Origin: Misgurnus anguillicaudatus
Taxonomy: Eukaryota > Chordata > Actinopteri > Cypriniformes > Cobitidae
Direction of reading: 5' to 3'
Assembly (NCBI RefSeq): GCF_027580225.2
Contig: NC_073342.2
Coordinates: 16,786,001 to 16,850,000 of the forward strand
DNA: 64,000 nt
Part shown: positions 53,911-64,000 of the stretch, piece by piece
How the letters are laid out: the number at the start of each line of letters is the position of its first letter
Numbering within the stretch: position 1 is the first letter of the stretch
Program-made: the position numbers and the translations under genes
Notes under the pieces: model-generated
Database searches by the model: none
The model's input: only the letters and a program-made list of their open reading frames with translations
What the model was told of the DNA's origin: nothing

Positions 53911-55979
53911 AAAACTAAGAGTAAAGTTATTCCTTCGTTATACTGTATAATGTGACATAAGTTTATACAGTAGGTATCCTATGCATTCTGTTATCGCAGT
54001 ATTGCATTCTGATACCTTATGTATAAAGTATGTCCACGTATAAATGTAAAAGGCCAGAATAACACTTTAAGAGAGAAAGTGAGTGTTTATTTATACAAAT
54101 CTATTCGTTGTCACTTCCCCCCAAATACCACGAAAACAATAAACACGTTTTAATCGTCCTGTCGAAGATATTGACCGTCAGTCCCTCAGGAGCCAGACAA
54201 GCTTCACTGCCCACATCAGGTTGTGATGGTCTCGATTTGTCCTCTCACACCTTGGTGAATGGATGTGTTGTGGCTCAGGGCCGAGCTGAGCAAGGCAAAA
54301 CTCTCACAGACATCTTGACCTCGTTTTAAGCGAAACACATTACAATGATGGTGAACGGTTTCAGTGCATTTTGTAGGTTGTAAATATCTGCTAAAATCTA
54401 TTTGTTATACCTCCTAGAAACTAGAGGATTTGAAAGTCAGTGGATCCTATAAGCTGAAAGAAACTATAAGAAACATTCGACTGTGTAGCTTATGAAGAGT
54501 GATCAACCAGGAAGCTACAAAATATGGATTTACTGAAAATATATCTACACCCACTGGCCCTTGTTGTGTGGGCATTAGTATTTCTCTCTTTACTCTCATC
54601 TGGTCGCTGTTATCGCATTTTTGCATCTTACTTACTCGTCTCCTCTCGTCTTTGTCAGAACGACATTGAATCGTAGATTTATTTAGCATTTCTATGCTAT
54701 CAGTTTATCCATTGGTAATAAGTTATCAATACCAAAAATAATTTGTGTATGAAAAGCTCATCACCATCAATAAAAAGGAGCGTAAGCTTTCATTCAGCTG
54801 CGGATAAACATAAGCATGAATCAGGAGTGTAATGACATGTTTGAGCAAAATCAGTCGTTTTATTCTGCAATTATCAATGTGATTACATCTGCCAAAACAA
54901 GTCATTACATAATTGTTCAATATTAATGCTTGATAAGAATTGCATTGCATTTAGGTCATGTCTGAAACAACATGCATCTGCTTTTTTAAATGGTGGTGGG
55001 TTGTTTAGTAAAGCAGCGCAGTAGTATTTTTGGTTGTAAATGTTGTCGTCATGCTGTAGGAAGATGAAAAGAAAATACTTTTCTTTTTAAAAACTGGAAA
55101 CGTGGCATGTTCATTGATGGTTGGATGTCTCTTTGTCAGCAATACTCTCTCCAGAACGTTCTCTGTGCACCAGCAGGGTGGAAGTCTGTGGACTGTTGGA
55201 GATGCCTGCAAGCGTCCTCATGGCCTGATAACCGTACAACCTGTCACCAAAAGCTGCTCATCACGCACCACAAACAGTATAGAACAGTACATAGCATTTA
55301 CTGCGGCTAAATATAAAATCACCAGCCTAGATTTATGTGATTTGCGTTTTCGGCCATTGGATGACATATCAGAAGATGTGGAAAGCGAAGCATTACGTTA
55401 TATACGTGATCTTTCTTTTTATAACAAATTACGTTACTGACCTGCCTCATGCATGCATGTGATGGTCCAGGTCTCATGTTGTAACACAGAGCAACGGTTG
55501 CCTAGCAACGGCTCCAGCATTGTGTCTGAGCTCAGTGATGAAAGCGAGGTAGCGGTTTGAGGTTTTTTTTTCCCGTCGGAGTGCAGTACTGGGCCGCATG
55601 TAAACAGTTTTTTCCTGTTTGTACTGATACAAAAATACACCTGCATGAAGGATTCCATCACCAAAGGAGAATGCTAGTAATTTGCATCTTATGGTTTAAG
55701 ACATGCATAAGATAAAAACATATTATGGCATCTAACATTTAGTTGCGGGATTTGTTCTATTTTGGCTTTTCAGCCTTGTTTTGATAGTTCCTACATTGTA
55801 AGGTGATATTTTTACATGCATTGTCGATGTTCACTGATGAGAGTCTTTACCGTCTGTTAGGGCAGCAATATATATTGAAATAATCAGAATATTGCAATAA
55901 CTAGATGATTTTAATACTTCAAAAAGTTATGGTATGAGTTTTAGGTCGATCCAAATAGCAGAGAGACTGGTGAGACAAA

Positions 55980-56675
55980 CAGGGTTCCCACGGGTCCTTG
56001 AAATCCTTGAAGGTTGTGAATCTGGGGGGAAAATTCAAGACCCTGGAAAGTTTTTGAAAATATACATACATTGATACAGGTCATTGAAAGTGCTTGAATC
56101 TATTTTATTATTCCCTGTGTAGTTTAGGATAATATCATGCAATTTTAGACTTTTTAAGCACACGTGCTAAACTGTTTGCTTTAAATGCTTATATCTCCTG
56201 TATGCAAATGTTATTTCATACCAAAATGCTTTTTTTGAATAGTTGTGTATGACACATGTAAACGTCTCGGGTGACGTATGTGTTAATCCCTGAGAAGGGA
56301 GTGAGACGCTGCGTCTCCCTTGCCATACTTCCTGCATCCCTGTAACGCCGTCTTTGGCAATATTTCAGATAGCGATATACTTCCTGGCTCCTGCGTCACC
56401 CTGTCTTTGTCGTTAAGCTTCACCATTGGTTGAATTTGATATACACATTCAGAAGCACTTTCCCTTGGAGGCATCCCCAAAGTGTCACTGCAGTGACGCA
56501 GCGCGAGTTCCCTCGAAAGGGAACTGTAACAATGTATCTTAAAAGGTAACACGATGTAAACTTGCTCTCACTTGAAATGTGTCCCCACATTTAGTCCTTG
56601 AATTTGAGAGTATTGGACCTGGAAAGTCCTTGAAAGGTCCTTGAATTGGAAGTTAACTAAGGTGTGGGAACCCTG
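55980..56675. repeat. CAGGGTTCCCACGGG composite element, copy 2
   Basis: Perfect inverted ends CAGGGTTCCCAC and GTGGGAACCCTG. Carries the same inner GTCTCGGG unit at the same internal position as 53180-53910, in the same orientation. Confidence 0.8.
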
Positions 56676-57009
56676 TACAAAGCAATAGATGTTTTCCTTT
56701 CCCAGAAAAAAATTTAAAACATGCATGTTGTTATATAATTTTCAGTTTTTAAATACATTTTATCATAATTCAAATAGATTTCGCATTGTTGTATTGCATA
56801 TATCGTACATTACACTATTCAGCAAGATATTGATTTTGGCCTTCAATACCGTGCAGGTCAATATCGTTTAGGGGTCTGTTATGGTATCAGGTGATATCAT
56901 AGGGCTTTAATTAGTGGGTAGTTGACATGAAGTAGTTTTATTATACTTTTGGGAAGATGTGCTTGGTGTGGCATGATACTGGTTGGTACCGTATAGCATT
57001 TAAAGACAG

Positions 57010-58405
57010 TGGGTCTCATTCATGAAACATTCGTAAATATACGAGTAAATATGTGAGTGATTTGCGTGTAAACAGACCTTTCCGAAACCTCCTGATTCAC
57101 AAATATTTCGTAAACGTCAGATTTAATAGTGAAATGTGTGTATGTATGAATTTGAAAACAGGGCACGTATGCATGCTCATTCATAATTAGCATAATCCCC
57201 GCCTATTGCACAACAGCTACGCAAATTACGTATGCTGAAATCCTCTGGAATCTGGTTTGACTACATTATATTGCATGAATGCATAAGAGAGTAATAGGCT
57301 GCAGGACTATCAATAAATTAATAATTTAAACTGTGTCCACCATAGCGCTTTAAAGGGGACATTTCACAAGACTTTTTAAGATGTAAAATAAATCCCCAGA
57401 GCAGATATGTGAAGTTTTAGCTCAAAATATCATATGGATAATTTATTATAACGTGTTAAAATTGCCACTTTGTAGCTGTGAGCAAAAATGTACCAGTTGT
57501 GGGTGTGTCCTTTATAATGCAAATGAGCTGATGAAATGCAAACACTGATCACCATGATGGTGGTTTGTTGAAATTGAAACTCAATTATGCAGTCCATTAT
57601 TTCCTCTCTCTCTTTCTCTGCACTAAATGGCAGTGCCGTGGTTGGACAGTGCAGATTAAGGGGCGGTATTATCTCCTTCTGACATCACAAGGGGAGCCAA
57701 ATTTCAATATTTTTTCACATGCTAAGTAAAACTAAGTTACTGGGTTGATCTTTTTCACATTTTCTATGTTGATAGAAGCACTGGGGACCCAATTATAGCA
57801 CTTAAACATGGAAAAAGTCAGATTTTCATCAAATGTCCCCTTTAAGCTAGCTGAAGTACCTGGTGCTCTTCTGAAAACGAACAACATGGTGGCGCTTAAG
57901 AGCGCTTTGGAAGCACTGCCCGTTATTCCGGAAACACTTTTGTTGCTTTTTGAACAATATTACTGAATATAAAAAATTCAGTACCAAGTAATATTAACTT
58001 CTCCATTGTTGAGTTGTACAAGTATTAAGGTTGGTGGTCAATGTAGTGTTTGTCCCACCCCTCCAATACTATGATTGGATGGTTGTGTAAAAAGGACAGT
58101 GACAAGCTCTGTGTTTTTCTCAAAGTTAAAGAGTAAGAAAATTAATAAAGACAGCAGCACAAAATAACTCGTGACATGTCATAATGATACATAGTTCATC
58201 AAAATGTCAAATTATTTTGTCTAGAAAAATACAGAACGTTTTAAGGTTTTAGGCACCATTTACATGTGGTGTGGAGCAGGTGTAAATTTTTTTCATACCA
58301 ACTAACATTTTGAAATCCGAATTTTCATGAACTTTTACGCCAGAACGACTTTACGAACGAATAACACAAAAATTCGTTCTGCTCATGTTTTATGAATGAG
58401 ACCCA
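57010..58405. repeat. TGGGTCTCATTCATGAAACAT element with nested TTAA element
   Basis: 21-bp terminal repeats with one mismatch (ATGTTTTATGAATGAGACCC then A at the right end). Interrupted by 57350-57845. Confidence 0.8.
57350..57845. mobile_element. TTAA-AAGGGGACATTTCACAAG element, copy 1 (496 bp)
   Basis: TTAA at 57350-57353 and 57842-57845, ends AAAGGGGACATTTCACAAGA and TCATCAAATGTCCCCTTT. A second copy is at 60029-60424. Confidence 0.85.
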
Positions 58406-59887
58406 ATGATCATGGCAGCGTACAAAATGTTTTATGTATTTGAATATAAATTTTTGTTGTATGGCCGTAACTAGGGGTGTAAAAAAGCATAAATGCTTTA
58501 CCTCAAACTACACCCAGCGCAATCCCGTCCAATTTCCCTCAAGTTGTTTTTGGCATTATTTGGAAACAACTTGTACTCAAATTAAATTCCTAGGCAATTA
58601 CATAAAAGCACAGTGTATACTGTCATAGCAGGCACTGGTCAATTTCCGTAAAACTTTTAATCTGTGTTAGGACATAGTTGCCATACAAAAACACAGTTTA
58701 CAGCATTCGTACTACGAGTGCTGTTTAGACTTCGGAAAATGGACTCGGTTAGCCCCTTTATCCTTAATGAAAATTCCATAGCCTTTCAATGAGTCATTCA
58801 CAGTATCTTGTGTTTAATCTCCTCTACAGAGGACTTGACCGCAGAGGTCTTATCACGCAACCTATCTTTAAGCGTAAACCAGGCCGAGCCGATAGCTCTG
58901 CTGCTTTTCTTCGTAGAGCAATGCATAAGAGAAAATAGATGAGGTCTTGTAAATGTGTGTGTGTGCTTGTGAAAAGTAGATTCCCTGTGCTCTTCATAAT
59001 TATCCTCACTCAAGACAAATGGGTGCCCTCCTTTCTGGAGATCACCAAGAAGAGGGAGATTGCATTTGAAGGGATAGAGTTTTGATCTGCGATGGATGAT
59101 TGTCCTCTGACAACTCTGTGTAAATCTCTAAATCAGGCCAGAGGTGCAGTGATTGTCGGCTCTCTAGACCGTATTAGAGAGCGCTGCGTTGGTGTGGGGT
59201 TGTGTTTAGGAATGATAGTGGATTTGACTTAGGGATTAAGAGATGAGAGCTGTGTGCATTTGCTGAGCTGAATGATTTTTTTATTAAGGATGAACAATAT
59301 ATCGGTAACCGAATTGATATCAGCCAGTATTAGTGTGATTATTGTTTATTTACAGTTACAGCCAACTATTTTGTCCAATTCAAGCAGCAAACCTATACTA
59401 GTCATTTTTTTTAAATAATAAATTACAGTATTATACATTTTATTAATTGTTTTGATAACACGTAAATGTTTACGTACACATTTTTCTTATTTTTCTTTCT
59501 ATTAATATTGTAAATTTGGCTGCATGTAGTACATAAATGTTAAAGTCACCATGAAATCAAAACTGACAATTCTTATTTTAATGGAATATTGCAGTGTTTA
59601 TTATTAACAACGTATTCATCTGGTGTCGTTATTTTTTTAATTCATAAGAAAAAGAGCATCATCAGTGTGTTAACCCCGCCCCCCTCCAGTTATCAGTCTG
59701 CTGTGAGTTCAATTTATGAATGAAATGCTCACTTTCTAGATCCAATCAATTCACAGTGGAAATTGGAAAACACAAGCCATGGCAGCTATTTTCTTCCTTT
59801 GATATTTTGTTTCATTTGGAAATACAATATGGAAGTACATTTAACGCAACATTTAATTTTTATTACAGCTTATATAAAACACAAGTT

Positions 59888-60445
59888 GTCTCAATTATTG
59901 GTAACACTTTACAATAAGGTTGTATTTGTTAACATTAGTTAATGCACAAGCTAACATGTTTACAATTATTTATCTTAGTTTATGTTAATTTTAGCATTTA
60001 TTAATGCATTTTTTTGAAGTTGTAACTGTTAAAGGGGACATTTCACAAGACTTTTTTAAGATGTCAAATAAGTAGTATGTACATGACGTTTTAGCTCAAA
60101 ATCTCATAAAGATAATTTATTATAACATGTTAAAATTGCCACTTTGTAGGTTTGATAAAAAATGTGCAGTTTTTGGGTGTGTTCCTTTTTAAATCTCTGC
60201 ACAAAATGACAGTTTAGTGGTTGGATAATGCAGATCAAGGGGTGGTATTATCCCCTCTGACATCACAGAGGGAGCCAAATTTCAATGATCTATTTTTTCA
60301 TATGCTTGCAGAAAATGGTTTACCAAAAGTTACTGGGTTGATCTTTTTCAGATTTTCTAGGTTGATAGAAGCACTAAGGACCTAATTATAGCACTTAAAC
60401 ATTTTCATGATATTTCCCCTTTATTAGTTAATGCAGAACACTTTA
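59888..60445. repeat. TTGGTAACACTTTACAATAA element broken by a TTAA insertion
   Basis: Starts TTGGTAACACTTTACAATAA; 60029-60424 is the inserted TTAA-AAGGGGACATTTC element, whose right TTAA is mutated to TTAT. The ATTAGTTAATGCA stretch resumes after it. Confidence 0.65.
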
Positions 60446-60515
60446 GCAACTGAAAACCTAGGTCCATGTGACCCATTGGCCCTTGCCCATACCATGAGCA
60501 TGTGGACAAACCCCT

Positions 60516-61592
60516 GAGGCCGGTTGAACCAGCCGGACGTAAAAAAGTTGGGTGTAAGTCCTACGTCGGGCTTAGCTACGTCCGTCGTTGTGAAAAAATA
60601 TTTACGCCTTTTGCACCATATGATGTTTTATTAACATAGTTCAGAAGGAGCATGTCAGATAAACCACTTAAGTACTTCCAGCTGTCTATAATCAGTAATC
60701 AACAAATACTCTAGTACCACCAGCTGTCCTCAATCAGTAATCATCATATCTACCCAATCAGCACAAAGGCAAGCCATATATAAGTTACAGTTTAACTCTC
60801 CAAAGATCCTCTGCAGTCTTCAGAATCCCTCCACCAGCCCGTCTCCTCTCACTCACCAGGTTAATCCCTTATCCGGGGCGGGGGGTACTCTGCGTTCGGG
60901 CCCATTTCTGAGCTCAGAGCCCTCTCCCCAGACAGCACGCCATATACGTTTACTAATTTAATCTATCCAATTTATTTGTAAGTGTGAACTTGTGAACTGA
61001 AACTACGACCAGTCGCAACTACGCCCAGCTTAAGATGATGTGCGTCCCCGTGTATGTCTTTAACCACAGTGATATTGAGACACTATTCGCGTTTAGTCAC
61101 AGTGATATAAGGTTTCTAATGGATGACAAATGAGAGCTTTCGCTCCTCATGTTTACCAGTACGCTGTATCCTCAAGATCCGTGCGTCAATTCTAACAGCT
61201 CTGGATTAAAACAAAATTAAAAGAAAGCTTATGAAAAGTTCTCTACTTTGTCTTTGTAAGTATTTATGTATTTTATGATATAATTTATTGGTGCGGTCTC
61301 TCACTCTGCCATGCTTGAAAGCACACATCTCGCGTGTTCTGCGCATTAGACGTGGCAATGTCTCGTCACATTTCATTATTTCTACATGTTATTATTTCTA
61401 TTTTTGCCATAGAAAAAGTCAAGACTTTATACTTACGTCTAACCTTTACTAGACGTAAGATTTAGTCTCAGTCGTTCGCTATGCCTAGATGGTGCAACAG
61501 GTGTAAACTCTACATCCGACGTAAAGTGCATTTTACATCCAGACTAGTCTTATGACCGGGTTTACGCCCAGCTGGTGCAACCAGCTTGGACC
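60516..61592. repeat. GGCCGGTTGAACCAGCCGGAC element (about 1.08 kb)
   Basis: Imperfect inverted ends: GGCCGGTTGAACCAGCCGGA and TTTACGCCCAGCTGGTGCAA then CCAGCTTGG. It has GACGTAAA motifs near both ends. No coding capacity. Confidence 0.6.
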
Positions 61593-62832
61593 TGGACTTC
61601 AGCTGCAGCATGTATTCCCTTTTCATTAATAATGCTTGCTGCTGTTCTTTTCAGTAATATTCTGTATAATTTTAAAGTAGATGTTTGGACTGGTCTGTAG
61701 ATGGTGTCCTAAATTAAATAGTAAGAGGCTTCCTTGTGTGTACCATTTGTTCTGGTACTACACTATCAGGAAAAAGGCACAACTGCTATTAGAAGGTCAT
61801 AATACTGCATGTTCTGTTTAGGTACAGATGTGTACTGATATGCATCCTTTAGGTACAAAGGTGTACTTTTTAATAGGGTACCGCCCCTGTGATAGCTTCT
61901 GTGCCTTTTTTTCTGAGAGTGTATTAGTTAGTGTCTCATCGGCCTATGTCAAGATACCTCGGGTGGTCTCCTGGTTCACTAGAGTGGCATTACGTAACTA
62001 CAAGGGTGAACATGGATAAACGGTTACGTAACGGTTTAGCGAGCATGCATAAGTATATATATTTGTGTGTATGTGTGCACGTCTTGTGTATCAGTAAGTG
62101 TGTGTGCAGCACACAACTTTATTCTTCTGGAAGTAACCAGATGACACAACATCATCCTTTATGAAATATGGAGGTCCCTGTAGATTTTCTGTCACATAAA
62201 CGCACATGCTCACAAAGCTAGGCTGCATGAATGGCACGTGAACGGATGCTCCCGTGAATGTGATTTGACTGCTTTATCAGCCTTTTAAGTAGTGGAGACC
62301 AGCTCACATGTCCTCACATGTCATTGCATTACACATTTGGCCCTCACAAGTACACAAAAACCTCAACAAGCACAGACTCATTGTGTGGTACATTCGGTCA
62401 GAGAAGCAATGAATACATTCGGTTTATGAGTTCTTTGTATGTATTGAGAAAGTGTGACCAGAACGACCCTGAGTAGAATTGATATGATTAGCCAAATGGA
62501 GGGATTAACGTTTTATGGTTTGTTTCCTGTGTGCTAGCTGTGCGTCGAGAGGATAACCGGCTGCTAATTTCATCAGATTTTAATCAAGTGTGGGATGCTC
62601 ACCACATGTCACGCACATCTATCAGTCAAGATTTGCATGTGCATCGTGTTTCTGTAATGTCTCATTGCACCATGAAACCGCAAACATGCACAATCACAAA
62701 CGTCACTGGTAATTTTACAATTGCAAACTAGTGTACCATTTACAGTATGTGTGTATCTGTGGGAATAAATGCGTATGTTTTTAAACAAAAATATATTTTT
62801 TCTATAAAAGATGCATGTAAACACACGTTTAC

Positions 62833-63257
62833 ATGCGTTTTTCTATTGCATTGTACCCCACGGTTTGGGTTGGGTCAGCTTACTTTTGGGAGCTTTTCCA
62901 CTGGGTGCAGTACGTAGTTCCCGATACTTTTTTTAGTACCACCTAGGTTGGGGTTCCAAGTGACCCGAGCTGATACCAAAGTAGATCACTAATTGGTCTG
63001 AGAGAATCGTCACTATCAGCGTCATCGCTATATTAAAAAATTTGCTTTACCAATTAGCTTTACCTTCATGCTAGCTTGCGCTGTCTCGAGTAAACCTGTT
63101 GTAATCTGTGCTTTGCTGCAAGTTCCCAAACTCCCTTTTAGCTATGAAAACATCCACAAGTTGAGAATCAGGAACACCCATAACAGGTTTTCCAGACTTG
63201 TAGTTTGTGGTGGCACATTCGCGACACACACGTCTGCATATATGCTTAAATGCAACT
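62833..63257. repeat. CCCCACGGTTTGG-type element, copy 2, cut by an insertion
   Basis: Starts TTTTTCTATTGCATTGTACC, then CCACGGTTTGGGTTGGGTCA. Inverse of 1140-1500. It stops at TTAA 63257-63260, where the next element begins. Confidence 0.65.
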
Positions 63258-64000
63258 TAAAGGAATATTCAATTTTCTTAAAAGAAAAATCCAGATAATT
63301 TACTCACCACTATGTCATCCAAAATGTTGATGTCTTTTTTTGTTCAGTCGAGAAGAAATTATGTTTTTGAGGAAAACATTGCAGGATTTTTCTCATTTTA
63401 ATGGACTTTAATAGACACCAACAATTAATACTTAACTCAACACTTAACAGTTTTTTCAACTGAGTTTCAAAGGATTATGAACAATCCCAAACGAGACATA
63501 AGGGTCTTATCTAGCAAAACGATTGTCATTTTTGACAATAAAAATAACAAATATACACTTTTAAAGCACAACTTCTCGTCTAGATCCGGTCGTGATGCGC
63601 CAGCGTGACCCCACGCAATACGTAATGACGTCAAGAGTTCACAGAGGACGAACGCGAAACTCCGCCCCAGTGTTTACAAGTGTGTTGAAAGAGGACCGTT
63701 CCTACGTTGTTGTATGTCAACTGATACTAATTCATGTCTTTGTGTTAGTTTATTGTTTACAATGGTCCGCAAATGTGTGTTTTATATATGTAACACGTGA
63801 CCTCCCTATGTCACTACGCATTTACGTTAGGTCGCGCTGGACCGGACCTAGACGAAAAGTTGTGGTTTAAAAGAGCGTATTTCTAATTTTTCTTGTCAAA
63901 AATGACAATCGTTTCGCTAGATAAGACCCTAATGCCTCGTTTGGGATATTTATAGTCCTTTGAAAAAAACTGTTATGTGTTGAGTTAAGTGTTAAGTGTT
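63257..64000. repeat. TTAA-AAGGAATATTCAATTTTC foldback element, copy 3 (window-truncated)
   Basis: Left end identical to 5698-5730 for over 40 bp and collinear with that copy to the window end. It includes the same 92-codon open frame with 10 amino-acid differences. Confidence 0.85.

Larger units (their letters stand above)
48459..64000 (+). other. shank2: shank2 intron 7 (5' part, over 15.5 kb)
   Basis: Begins GTAAGG. No further SHANK exon was recognised to the window end, so the intron is at least 15.5 kb. Contents: a TTAA element (49858-50493), a hAT-type insertion with intact target duplication (50673-52128), CACGTG-rich repeats (52254-52460), further short elements (52690-53175), paired CAGGGTTCCCAC composites (53180-53910 and 55980-56675), nested elements (57010-58405, 59888-60445), a GGCCGGTTG element (60516-61592) and broken copies at the right edge. 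48460-49850, 53915-55975, 56680-57005, 58410-59885 and 61940-62830 hold nothing I can name. Confidence 0.8.

Noticed and set aside
53447..56552. Similar minus-strand frames MLPFKIHCYSSLSRELAL at 53447-53785 and 56283-56552
   Set aside because: Shared because both lie in copies of the same composite repeat; frames diverge and are not conserved to the end.
48459..64000. Search for the next shank2 exon (VN-x-NVVKVGHRQVV)
   Set aside because: No such coding stretch with flanking AG/GT was seen; it presumably lies beyond the window. A translated search could confirm this.
1..64000. tRNA/rRNA genes, LTR retroelements, CRISPR arrays and viral genes
   Set aside because: No cloverleaf with A and B boxes, no gag/pol-like frames, no regularly spaced repeats and no virus-like proteins were recognised. 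Covariance-model and profile searches would be needed to exclude small RNAs fully.

Overview
The window is vertebrate, most likely teleost fish DNA, with moderate support for a cypriniform (carp/zebrafish-like) source. The reasons are long AT-rich GT-AG introns, a recognisable vertebrate synaptic gene, and a very high density of short foldback and hAT-like DNA-transposon remnants of types common in cyprinid genomes. No prokaryotic or viral gene is visible.

The only protein-coding gene I can support is shank2 on the + strand. SHANK2/ProSAP1 is a postsynaptic-density scaffold. Seven coding exons join in one open frame of 305 codons, with all intron phases matching: 9502-9535, 15004-15337, 26991-27133, 28906-29019, 42351-42432, 47220-47302 and 48334-48458. 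They encode an N-terminal MKSLLNAF start, a Ser/Arg/Pro-rich linker, a complete SH3 domain, a short linker and the first part of the PDZ domain. The PDZ remainder, the proline-rich region and the SAM domain lie beyond the right edge. I recognise no ankyrin-repeat exon upstream. The first exon therefore marks an internal promoter of the locus, the one used by the SH3-containing form. A second internal promoter lies in a CpG-rich block around 46735-47520. An ATG at 47098 reads in frame through the splice acceptor of the PDZ exon and would give a PDZ-first short form matching the mammalian short isoform start as I remember it.

Layout: 1-9100 is gene-free repeat-rich flank, or intron of a longer upstream isoform. 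9100-9535 holds promoter, 5'UTR and exon 1. 9536-48333 holds six introns (1.0 to 13.3 kb). 48459-64000 is the first 15.5 kb of intron 7. The introns and flank are filled with non-autonomous DNA elements. Many end at TTAA, several are almost complete inverted repeats, and several are nested (an element within an element). One hAT-type insertion has an intact 8-bp target duplication.

Functionally only one product family is encoded. Alternative promoters decide whether SHANK2 carries SH3 plus PDZ or PDZ only, which would change its synaptic partners. Paralogue (shank2a or shank2b) and species cannot be settled from this window alone. Human SHANK2 comparisons are from memory, not from a search.
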